From: Acidobacteriaceae bacterium
GTDB taxonomy: Bacteria > Acidobacteriota > Terriglobia > Terriglobales > Acidobacteriaceae
Reading direction: 5' to 3'
Assembly (NCBI GenBank): GCA_003139975.1
Contig: PLHN01000228.1
Span: 265-9,344 of the forward strand
Length of the DNA stretch: 9,080 bases
The notes below the pieces were generated by a model. The model was not told the origin of the DNA. It worked only from the letters and a program-made list of their open reading frames with translations, and did no database searches. Shown piece after piece: positions 1-5,599 of this stretch (positions are counted from its first letter, which is position 1; each line of letters opens with the position of its first letter). A program made the position numbers and the translations under genes.

Positions 1-895
1 AGTCCCACACATAGAGGTTCATTCCTTCTTTTCCCAGCATTTCGGCAACGGCGTATTCGCCGTTGGGTAGGGGATCAATCGGAGCGACTTTGACCCAACC
101 TCCGGTCATGGGCGTCACGGTGACGGGAACAAAACGTTCGTCGGTTTTGGTTTTGCCGGTGACGGCGGTCTTCAAGGAACCGGCGATGCGCTTTCCGCCT
201 TTGACATCGAGGCGAATGATCTTGAAGCGATCGGCGGGAGAGAGCGGAGATTCGTCGGAGGGCTGCGCAGTGGCGACTGCGCCCTGGCCTGAGTCGAGAT
301 TAGCGTACAGGGACGGAATGGCGGTGTGCGACTGGATTTTGGCGTGGGCGTCGGGAAGCTCAACGGTTTGCCTGGCGCCGGCCAGCGGATTGATCGCGGA
401 GCGAAGAACGTTGGAGGCGGTATTGCGATTCAGATCGCTGCCGGACTGCTCGATTTCGTCGAGCTGGGGCTGGTTCTGGTAGGTATCGAGCAGGAAGACG
501 CCGTTGTCATCGGGAAGACGCAGGCCGGGTGCGACTTGCGGAGAACGGGCTTCAGTGGCCTTGCGCTCGGCCTCGATTTCCTTGTCGAGTTCGGCGGCTT
601 CGGGAGCGGGCGCTTCGCTGAGACGGCCTTCCTCGTATTTCTTGGTGGCGTCCCAGTCGATGAGGGATTTGGGAACCTCTTCCCACTCGCCACGCTCGGC
701 GCTGAAGTAGCGGACGCGGTCGCCTTGAATTTCATATTTCGTGATGGATTGGTAGGAGCCATCTTTGAGGATGAGGCGGTGGGCAAGAGTCTGGGCGGAG
801 AGGGAGGATGCCGCGAGGAAGAGCGCCGCGAGCGCGAGGGCCGCGGTTACAGCCGCTGCGGCGAAAGCGCGGCGGTTGTGGATCGCAGATTTCAT
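1..895 (-). CDS. Secreted hypothetical protein, 3' end beyond the window
   Basis: An open frame on the minus strand starts at ATG 895 and runs without a stop off the left edge, giving at least 298 residues. Residues 1-34 look like a Sec signal peptide: basic residues in MKSAIHNRR, an Ala/Leu-rich core, then a likely cut at SLSA|QT. After it comes a short region (LILKDGSYQS onward, residues 41-82) with alternating beta-type residues and a WEEVP motif. An acidic, charged stretch follows at 98-116, and a second beta-rich part at 223-298 (FKIIRLDVKGGKRIAGS, then PIDPLPNGEYAV). I know similar unnamed exported proteins from Acidobacteria but no function. An in-frame ATG at 907 would add only MFPS. 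It lies 128 bases downstream of the NtrC-type regulator gene on the same strand, with a hairpin and a possible promoter between, so it is probably a separate transcript. Confidence 0.82.
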   Translation of the reverse strand, partial: MKSAIHNRRAFAAAAVTAALALAALFLAASSLSAQTLAHRLILKDGSYQSITKYEIQGDRVRYFSAERGEWEEVPKSLIDWDATKKYEEGRLSEAPAPEAAELDKEIEAERKATEARSPQVAPGLRLPDDNGVFLLDTYQNQPQLDEIEQSGSDLNRNTASNVLRSAINPLAGARQTVELPDAHAKIQSHTAIPSLYANLDSGQGAVATAQPSDESPLSPADRFKIIRLDVKGGKRIAGSLKTAVTGKTKTDERFVPVTVTPMTGGWVKVAPIDPLPNGEYAVAEMLGKEGMNLYVWD

Positions 896-905
896 GCTGG
901 GGAAC

Positions 906-935
906 ATTATCGGACTTTTTGCCAGCGCATGTAAG
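906..935 (-). promoter_or_regulatory. Possible sigma-70-type promoter with very short leader
   Basis: On the minus strand a CTTACA box (935-930; 4 of 6 matches to TTGACA) and a GATAAT box (911-906; 5 of 6 matches to TATAAT) are 18 bases apart. Transcription would begin near 899, only a few bases before the ATG at 895. No Shine-Dalgarno sequence precedes that ATG. This is inferred from consensus matches only. Confidence 0.35.
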
Positions 936-967
936 GGTTAGATGCAGAGTCTGGGCCGGGTGATGGA

Positions 968-1001
968 GCCCCCACATCGCCACGAACGCGATGTGTGGGG
1001 C
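968..1001. repeat. Intergenic palindrome with GTGGGGC-type arms
   Basis: The arms at 968-980 and 988-1001 pair over 13 bases with one bulged T (996) and a 7-base loop. It lies just past the stop of the response regulator gene (1024). There is no T-run on either side, so it is not a standard intrinsic terminator, though it could stop transcription or protect the 3' end of the mRNA. Its shape, a GC-rich palindrome between genes, fits a REP-like dispersed element. Whether it recurs in the genome cannot be seen from this window. Confidence 0.55.
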
Positions 1002-1023
1002 ACTCACCGGTTTCCTTTCGCGT

Positions 1024-2427
1024 TCAGGCCTGCCCTTCGTACTCCTTCAGCTTGCGGTAGAGCGTCGTTTTGCCGATGCCGAGCAGGCGGGCGGCTTGCA
1101 TTTTGTCTCCGCTGGTTTGGGCGAGCGCGTTGAGGATGGTTTGCTTTTCCATTTCGGAGATCGGGATGATGCCATTGGTGGGCGCGGCAGTTAGGGCCCG
1201 CGGTGCTCCGGTGAGATTGGTGGGGAGATCGCGGACCTGAAGTTCGGCGGCGCTGGAGACTACGCAGGCGCGGCCGAGGGCGTTTTCGAGTTCGCGGACA
1301 TTGCCGGGCCAATCGTAGGCGAGCAAGAGCTTGAGAACTTCATCGGAGATGGTTTTTTCCAACCCCGACTCGCGGCCGATGCGCTCAAGGACGTGCGCAA
1401 CCAGGAGAGGAATGTCCTGGCGGCGTTCGCGGAGCGGGGGAATGCGGAGCGTAAGGACGTTAAGGCGGAAGTAGAGGTCGCGGCGGAAGGTGCCTTCGGT
1501 CACCGCTTGTTCGAGGTCGCGATTGGTCGCTCCCAGGATGCGGACGTTGATGGGGATCTGTTTGGTGCCGCCGACGGGGCGAATTTCTTTTTCCTGAATG
1601 GCGCGCAATAGCTTGGCCTGGAGATCGATGGGGAGTTCGCCGATTTCGTCCAGAAAAACAGTGCCTCCGTCGGCGATGGCTAGCAGGCCGTCCTTGGGAC
1701 CGGTGGCGCCGGTGAAGGCTCCGCGCACATGGCCGAAGAGCTCGCTCTCAATGAGCGTCGGGACAAGCGATCCACAATCGACGGGGATGAAGGGCTTGTT
1801 GCGGAGAGGGCCGGCCATGTGGATGGCTTTCGCGACCATTTCTTTACCGGTGCCGCTTTCGCCAAGGATCAGGACCGGATGAGTGCTTTGGCCGGTTTTG
1901 GCGATGATGCGGTAGAGCTTCTCCATCTCGGGGCTGCGGCCGATGATGTTGCCGAAACCGTTGTGCGATCGGATGGCCTCGCGCAGCAGGCGCTTTTCGG
2001 TCTTGACGCGAAGATGGTCGGCCACCTGTGCCAAAAGGAATCGGAGTTCCTGGAGGCTGAAAGGCTTGGCAACGTAGTCGTAGGCGCCCAGCTTCATCGC
2101 CTGCACGGCGGACTGGACGGTTGCGAACGCGGTGGCAACGATCACGGCGGCGTCGGGGCGCTGACGCTTGATCTTTTTGAGCGCTTCGAGTCCATTGCCG
2201 TTCGAAAACCGGAGGTCGAGCAGAACAGCGTCGATATTGGCGCTGTCGAGAAGATGGAGGGCGTGGTCGCCGGAATCGGCGACGTAGGTGCTGAAGCCGA
2301 GCGAGTGGCCAACATCGGTGGCGGCTTCGCGGATGGCACGATCGTCGTCGACGATGAGGTGGTTAAGAAAGTTCGCTTGCGCAAGCGGCGGAGGCGAGTT
2401 GAAGGCGGCAGCGGCGGCGGTCAGCAT
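1024..2427 (-). CDS. Sigma-54-dependent NtrC-family response regulator
   Basis: A 467-residue three-domain activator. The receiver domain (about 24-140) has the acidic pocket D27-D29, phosphoacceptor D71 in LLDLR, T99 and K121 in KPF. The AAA+ domain (about 160-390) has Walker A GESGTGKE (189-196), an intact GAFTGA sigma-54 contact loop (236-241), Walker B FLDE (258-261), the FRRDLYFRLNV segment (314-324) and WPGNVRELEN (373-382). A Fis-type helix-turn-helix closes the protein (about 425-462, AARLLGIGKTTLYRKL). All key residues are present, so it should be active: phosphorylation drives ATP-dependent opening of sigma-54 promoters. The ATG is preceded by GGAGA six bases upstream, inside the end of the kinase gene. 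The two genes overlap by 7 bases (ATGCTGA), so they are translationally coupled and the kinase is the cognate partner. The target genes cannot be told from the window. The 20-residue lead before the receiver is Ala/Pro-rich and unremarkable. Confidence 0.96.
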   Translation of the reverse strand: MLTAAAAAFNSPPPLAQANFLNHLIVDDDRAIREAATDVGHSLGFSTYVADSGDHALHLLDSANIDAVLLDLRFSNGNGLEALKKIKRQRPDAAVIVATAFATVQSAVQAMKLGAYDYVAKPFSLQELRFLLAQVADHLRVKTEKRLLREAIRSHNGFGNIIGRSPEMEKLYRIIAKTGQSTHPVLILGESGTGKEMVAKAIHMAGPLRNKPFIPVDCGSLVPTLIESELFGHVRGAFTGATGPKDGLLAIADGGTVFLDEIGELPIDLQAKLLRAIQEKEIRPVGGTKQIPINVRILGATNRDLEQAVTEGTFRRDLYFRLNVLTLRIPPLRERRQDIPLLVAHVLERIGRESGLEKTISDEVLKLLLAYDWPGNVRELENALGRACVVSSAAELQVRDLPTNLTGAPRALTAAPTNGIIPISEMEKQTILNALAQTSGDKMQAARLLGIGKTTLYRKLKEYEGQA

Positions 2428-3896
2428 GGTTGGTCTCCATTCAAGCTGGCGGATTGAGCGATTTGGACAGCGGGCGAACGGGTGATCGGGTCAGCGGCGG
2501 ACTGGAGGATTCGAGGATCGACCGTGACCGGATCACCCGCGTTTGAACTAGAAGAGCGGCTTGCTGGAAAGGCTGAGATCTCCGGGGCGCGCGGTTGCGG
2601 CGTGCTTCCGGAAAGATCGGCGGGCATTGGCCTGGACTCAGACCCGGCCTCGTTCACGGGGAAAAATACCTCAAAGCGGGTGCCTTGGCCGGGTTCGCTG
2701 GAAACGCCGATGAGTCCATCGGCTTCGGTGACTATGCGATGGACGGTGGCCAGACCCATGCCGGTGCCTTCTCCGGGGCGCTTGGTGGTGAAAAAAGGCT
2801 CGAACAGGTGGGAGAGGGCTTCGTGGGTCATGCCGCCGCCGTTATCCTCGACCGTGAGGGAAACGGCGGGGCGCGGACAGAGATTGAGGGGGGCTTCGGT
2901 CCCGCTCGAGTCCGCGGCCTTGGTGGCGGGTACGTTTTCGGGCCGGTTCTCGCCCTGGATGGGGCAATTCGTTGTCCGGCCATATCTCAGGCCGCACTCC
3001 TGGCAGATGCGCGGGTTCTCGGAGAAGCGGGTCGGTTGCGTGCGAATGTGAATTCGTCCGTTTTGCCGCAGGGCGTCGCGGGCATTGAGTGCCAAGTTAA
3101 GTAGAATCTGGCGGAGCTGAGCGGGATCGGCGAAAACGGTTCCCGCGTCGGGATCGAGCGTGATGATGAGTTCGATGTGCTCGCCGATAAGGCGGCGCAG
3201 CAGATTTTCGGTGGAAGAGACGACCAGGTTGAGCGGAATGGGCCGCGGGTTGGGCGCTTGTTTGCGGGCGAAGGTGAGGAGCTGCTGCGTGAGCGCTGAG
3301 CCCTGTTCGCCAGCCTGGCGGATGTCTTCGACGTGGCGGCGAAGAGGATCGGCCGGGTCGAGCTTCGAGAGCAGCAGATCGCAATAGAGCAGGAAGGCGG
3401 TGAGGAGGTTGTTGAAATCGTGGGCGATGCCTCCGGTGAGGCGGCCGATGATCTCCATTTTTTCGGCCTGGCGGAGTTGCTGCTCGAGGCGGGTGCGTTC
3501 GGTGGCGTCTTCGACGAGGACGATAAGGAAAGCGGGATCGTGCTGGGCATTGCGGGCTAACGAGACCGTCAGGTGTCCCCAGAATTCGGAGGTGTCTTTG
3601 CGGCGGCAATGTTTTTCTACTGCGAAGGACTCGCGCGCGCCGTGCAGCAAATCAGGGAGGCGGCTGGCAGCGGAAGAATCGCCTTCGTAGAATCTCCAGG
3701 GATCGAGGCCGGCCAATTCCGCTTGGTCGTAGCCCAGCAGGCGGGCGAGGGCGGAATTGCCTTCCAGGATGCGCCCATCGAGGTGGCAGAGTGCGATGCC
3801 GATAGCAGCGGCTTCGAAAACCTTCGGGAAACGGAGGTCGCGATAGAAATCGGGAGCGGGTTGGGCGAAGGTCGTAAGTGTTGGCGAAACTTCCAT
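2421..3896 (-). CDS. Soluble PAS-domain sensor histidine kinase
   Basis: Cognate kinase of the overlapping NtrC-type regulator. Residue numbers here count from an upstream in-frame TTG at 3965 (514 residues); I prefer the ATG at 3896 (residue 24, giving 491) because the TTG sits inside a palindrome. Neither start has a clear Shine-Dalgarno. A PAS domain spans about 46-155 ([25 protein letters not shown], then [14 protein letters not shown]). The dimerisation domain carries phosphorylated H182 in [12 protein letters not shown]. The ATPase domain has the N box ([12 protein letters not shown]290/N294), G1 DNGGG (374-378), F box LFEPFFTTK (387-395) and G2 GTGMGL (400-405). No transmembrane segment is visible, so the signal is probably cytoplasmic. 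Two oddities: an insert at about 313-365 with cysteines C321, C324, C334 and C363, and a Ser/Pro-rich, probably disordered tail (about 438-514). No receiver domain is fused. Confidence 0.95.
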   Translation of the reverse strand: MEVSPTLTTFAQPAPDFYRDLRFPKVFEAAAIGIALCHLDGRILEGNSALARLLGYDQAELAGLDPWRFYEGDSSAASRLPDLLHGARESFAVEKHCRRKDTSEFWGHLTVSLARNAQHDPAFLIVLVEDATERTRLEQQLRQAEKMEIIGRLTGGIAHDFNNLLTAFLLYCDLLLSKLDPADPLRRHVEDIRQAGEQGSALTQQLLTFARKQAPNPRPIPLNLVVSSTENLLRRLIGEHIELIITLDPDAGTVFADPAQLRQILLNLALNARDALRQNGRIHIRTQPTRFSENPRICQECGLRYGRTTNCPIQGENRPENVPATKAADSSGTEAPLNLCPRPAVSLTVEDNGGGMTHEALSHLFEPFFTTKRPGEGTGMGLATVHRIVTEADGLIGVSSEPGQGTRFEVFFPVNEAGSESRPMPADLSGSTPQPRAPEISAFPASRSSSSNAGDPVTVDPRILQSAADPITRSPAVQIAQSASLNGDQPC

Positions 3897-3959
3897 ACGG
3901 ACACCGGTGCTCGTAATTTCTGCCCGACGCCCGATGGACTTCGATGCGGCCGGAGAAAG

Positions 3960-3976
3960 CCGCAAGCGGCTTGCGG
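3960..3976. repeat. Perfect 7-bp palindrome at the kinase 5' end
   Basis: CCGCAAG-CGG-CTTGCGG: 7-base arms around a 3-base loop. It overlaps the upstream TTG that would be the longest start of the kinase gene. It could be an operator or a hairpin in the 5' leader. It favours the downstream ATG at 3896 as the real start. Confidence 0.45.
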
Positions 3977-4060
3977 GATTCGCGTTCCAAGCTGGGAAGA
4001 CTTTTCCGCGAATGAACTCGCTAGTCGGATTAGGAAAAGTGTACTGCGAAGGGAAATGAG

Positions 4061-4076
4061 GGCTAAGTGTCGGCCA
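4061..4076 (-). promoter_or_regulatory. Weak candidate sigma-54 promoter for the kinase-regulator operon
   Basis: On the minus strand TGGCCGACACTTAGCC keeps the GG-N10-GC core of -24/-12 promoters, including TGGC at -24. The -12 half reads TAGC rather than TTGC. A start near 4050 would leave a leader of about 150 bases before the ATG at 3896. Such a promoter would allow self-activation by the NtrC-type regulator. GG-N10-GC is common by chance in G+C-rich DNA, so this is only a pointer. Confidence 0.2.
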
Positions 4077-4095
4077 TCACGTCATTTTTGTGATG
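4075..4095. repeat. CATCAC...GTGATG inverted repeat
   Basis: Six-base arms CATCAC (4075-4080) and GTGATG (4090-4095) flank a 9-base spacer containing TTTTT. It lies upstream of the kinase operon next to the candidate sigma-54 site. The 21-bp size and two-fold symmetry suit a dimeric regulator, but no binding protein can be named. Confidence 0.35.
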
Positions 4096-4273
4096 AATCG
4101 AGGGAAGGGAGGCGGCGGACGGCACGGGGATAAGTCAAAAAGCGGCGGAGGGCAGGGATCGAATCGAGGGGCCGAAGGCCATTAACTGGAGAGGTCCCCA
4201 GATCACTGAGGGAGAAAAGGAGTTTGGCGGAGACAGGCCTTGATCGCGACAGATCTCGTGCTGTGACCGCATG

Positions 4274-4323
4274 ATTCTTTCTATGCCGGGGGGCGAGGCG
4301 CCCTCGGAACCCCCGCCAAGAAT
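4274..4323. repeat. Nested GC-rich hairpin in the 490-base gene-free region
   Basis: An outer helix pairs ATTCTT (4274-4279) with AAGAAT (4318-4323). Inside, GGGGG (4289-4293) pairs with CCCCC (4310-4314). The apex is CGAGG-CGC-CCTCG (4294-4306), and a GAA bulge (4307-4309) interrupts one side. That is 16 paired bases in nested order. A smaller hairpin, CCAGG-TGCT-CCTGG, follows at 4338-4351. The rest of 3897-4384 shows no convincing gene on either strand. The element could be a dispersed palindromic repeat, or the structured 3' end of the lipoprotein mRNA (it follows that stop codon), or a small RNA. No T-tract marks it as an ordinary terminator. Confidence 0.5.
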
Positions 4324-4384
4324 GCCGGCGCTACACTCCAGGTGCTCCTGGTAATAATCTCGCTGTCTAAGCACTAGTTGGTAG

Positions 4385-4942
4385 TCACTGTAGATCGACG
4401 GCTTGGGCCAGGCGGAAGGTTAGGCGGCGGTCGGGGGTGAAGACGACGTCATTGGACGCGGGCGCGGGTGAGCCGACGGCGGACGGTCGCGGCGTGGCTT
4501 TGGCGAAAATGCTGGAGGTGTCGATGAGGATGGTTTTGCCAGCGCCGTTTACGCTGACCAAGGTGACGCGCAGGTAGCCGGGATTGCGTGGGCCGTCGGA
4601 GGATTTGGCGTCGAGAACGCGGCCACTGACGTTAGTGCCGCGCGGAAGAAGAGTCTGCTGGTCAGCAACGACGGGCTCATCGATTGCGCCTTCGAAGCCG
4701 TCTCCTGCGTGGGCCGATACGCTGGAGAGCGGTTTACTGAGGCGAACGGTCAAGAACGTGCCTTCGGGGATCGTGGTAGGCGGAATCAGGGACTGGCTGG
4801 AGGCAGTTGAGGCAGGATCTTCCTTGTCGAAGGGGAGCTTTTGCCGGCCGTTGGAGGAGTCGGGGCTCGCTGGCGGGCGGCTGCAGGCCGGGAGGAAGGC
4901 CAGGGTGAGTGCCAGGGGGATCGTCCTGAGTTTGGTACCCAT
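4385..4942 (-). CDS. Small probable lipoprotein of unknown function
   Basis: A 185-residue protein. The N-terminus MGTKLRTIPLALTLAFLPAC is a lipoprotein-type signal with C20 as the likely lipidated residue. The lipobox LPAC has a non-standard proline at -2, so simple secretion is an alternative. A low-complexity linker (21-55) leads to a beta-rich domain (about 57-147): TIPEGTFLTVRL, AGDGFEGAI, then TLLPRGTNVSGRVLDAK, and a final segment VVFTPDRRLTFRLAQAVDL (166-184). The pattern of an allowed-range start, 'LPRGT.v.GrV', and a terminal 'P.rrLtFrLaq' is one I associate with barrel-like envelope proteins of Acidobacteria; this is recollection and the function is unknown. The ATG has no Shine-Dalgarno but a TACAAT box 7 bases before it. 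It diverges from the ribbon-helix-helix gene at 5048, so the two may share control. Confidence 0.85.
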   Translation of the reverse strand: MGTKLRTIPLALTLAFLPACSRPPASPDSSNGRQKLPFDKEDPASTASSQSLIPPTTIPEGTFLTVRLSKPLSSVSAHAGDGFEGAIDEPVVADQQTLLPRGTNVSGRVLDAKSSDGPRNPGYLRVTLVSVNGAGKTILIDTSSIFAKATPRPSAVGSPAPASNDVVFTPDRRLTFRLAQAVDLQ

Positions 4943-4946
4943 GGGT
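4937..4946. repeat. 10-bp palindrome over the lipoprotein start codon
   Basis: ACCCATGGGT is perfectly two-fold symmetric and centred on the ATG of the lipoprotein gene. Next to the palindrome at the opposite start codon (5034-5047), it could belong to shared control, though a 10-bp palindrome at a start codon may also be chance. Confidence 0.25.
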
Positions 4947-4949
4947 GAG

Positions 4950-4955
4950 ATTGTA
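4950..4955 (-). promoter_or_regulatory. -10-like box TACAAT, 7 bases before the ATG
   Basis: On the minus strand TACAAT matches 5 of 6 bases of TATAAT and is followed by CTCACCC and the ATG at 4942. Transcription would start at or next to the A of the ATG, giving a leaderless message. The -35 region at 17-base spacing (GAAACA) is weak, with 3 of 6 matches. Confidence 0.4.
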
Positions 4956-5009
4956 GCGGAACACCTGACGATTGTTTCCGCCGGGACTCCGCGCTGGCAA
5001 TTGTCTCAG

Positions 5010-5047
5010 GTTACCTTCGGCGTTTGTTACCGTGGTACACTCGTACC
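5010..5047 (+). promoter_or_regulatory. Promoter/operator region with 16-bp iterated TACC and a start-site palindrome
   Basis: TACC occurs at 5012, 5028 and 5044, exactly 16 bases apart; the first two are part of identical GTTACC. The last is an arm of the palindrome GGTAC-ACTC-GTACC (5034-5047). A -10-like TACACT (5036-5041) lies within that palindrome, 6 bases ahead of the ATG at 5048. Regular spacing of short sites across a promoter is typical of operators bound cooperatively, and ribbon-helix-helix repressors often work this way. Self-repression by the product of the gene at 5048 is therefore an attractive inference, not shown. Confidence 0.4.
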
Positions 5048-5398
5048 ATGATCAATGACTCGAAGTTCGTTGTCGAACGGGTGCAGACGGGCGTGCGGAT
5101 GGAAAAGCGCATCCTGAAAGTGCTCAAGGGGTTTGCCGAATATCATGACATGACGCTGGGCGATCTGCTGGAAGGGATCGTGCTGCATGCGTTTGACGGG
5201 AAGACGCCTTTTCGTGCCGAGTCGCTGGGGCGGATCCGGGAGCTGAAGAAGTTCTACGGGCTTGATCTGGACTCGCGGGCGAGCCATCAACTGGTGGAAA
5301 GCCGGCGCCGCTCCGCGCAATCCGGGGCAGGGAAGACAGGTGTGAGGACGGTTACGAAGAAGCCGCGAGCGGATAAGACGCCGGTGAAGACGAAATGA
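5048..5398 (+). CDS. Ribbon-helix-helix-like protein with basic C-terminal tail
   Basis: A 116-residue protein from ATG 5048; a TTG at 5024 would add eight residues but precedes the -10-like box. Residues 8-50 fit a ribbon-helix-helix fold: strand VERVQTGVRM (9-18), helix EKRILKVLKGFAEYHD (19-34), turn MTLGD (35-39), helix LLEGIVLHAF (40-49). Such proteins dimerise through the strand, which also reads the DNA major groove, so DNA binding is likely but unproven. Residues 51-85 are mixed helical (SLGRIRELKKFYGLDL). The last 30 residues are rich in Lys, Arg and Thr with no acidic residue except one Asp, like a non-specific nucleic-acid binding tail. It has no toxin partner next door: the neighbours are a divergent lipoprotein gene and a secreted protein gene, so an antitoxin role is not supported. 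An alternative is a structural protein of unknown role. Confidence 0.85.
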   Translation: MINDSKFVVERVQTGVRMEKRILKVLKGFAEYHDMTLGDLLEGIVLHAFDGKTPFRAESLGRIRELKKFYGLDLDSRASHQLVESRRRSAQSGAGKTGVRTVTKKPRADKTPVKTK

Positions 5399-5403
5399 AA
5401 GCT

Positions 5404-5450
5404 GCCGGTGAATCCGGCGATCACGCGTTCGGGTACTCCCGGAGTTTTTT
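5404..5450 (+). terminator. Possible terminator of the ribbon-helix-helix gene
   Basis: Two small hairpins follow the stop codon: GCCGG-TGAAT-CCGGC (5404-5418) and CGGG-TACT-CCCG (5430-5441). After three bases comes a run of six T (5445-5450). The second stem is short, so termination would be modest. Confidence 0.45.
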
Positions 5451-5465
5451 ACAAACTTTTTACAA
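5446..5465. repeat. TTTTTACAA direct repeat, 11-base period
   Basis: TTTTTACAA occurs at 5446-5454 and again at 5457-5465, one helical turn apart, upstream of the gene at 5600. The rest of the 200 bases between 5399 and 5599 holds a GGCTC-ATCC-GAGCC hairpin (5569-5582) and a weak promoter-like pair TTGCAA (5531) and TAGCGT (5554) with 17-base spacing. No riboswitch pattern was recognised. Confidence 0.35.
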
Positions 5466-5599
5466 CTAGGTGCATGAGGCTGCGATGGCGGGTCTTGCTG
5501 CACTCGGCGTCCGGCACGGGGTTTGGCAGTTTGCAAGTCCCCAGCAAGTGGTGTAGCGTTTGTTCGCTGGCTCATCCGAGCCCTGTGGGGGATAACAAT

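Noticed and set aside
326..934. 202-residue open frame on the plus strand
   Set aside because: Antisense to the secreted hypothetical protein at 1-895, which has a signal peptide; the plus-strand frame has none of these marks.
1729..2457. 242-residue open frame on the plus strand
   Set aside because: Antisense to the response regulator, whose catalytic motifs are all intact. No recognisable domain.
3573..4133. 186-residue plus-strand frame reaching into the gene-free region
   Set aside because: Most of it is antisense to the kinase PAS domain, and the remainder is Arg-rich without a ribosome site or motif.
4135..4374. 79-residue minus-strand frame in the gene-free region
   Set aside because: It begins with GTG, has no ribosome site and runs through the nested hairpin; the composition does not look coding.
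5048..5398. Antitoxin of a toxin-antitoxin pair
   Set aside because: Ribbon-helix-helix antitoxins sit next to a small toxin gene on the same strand. Here the next gene downstream is 200 bases away and encodes a secreted protein.
5408..5599. Longer GTG start of the secreted protein gene
   Set aside because: It would bury the signal peptide 64 residues inside the protein and starts inside a hairpin; ATG 5600 has a GGGGGA ribosome site and a signal peptide directly after it.
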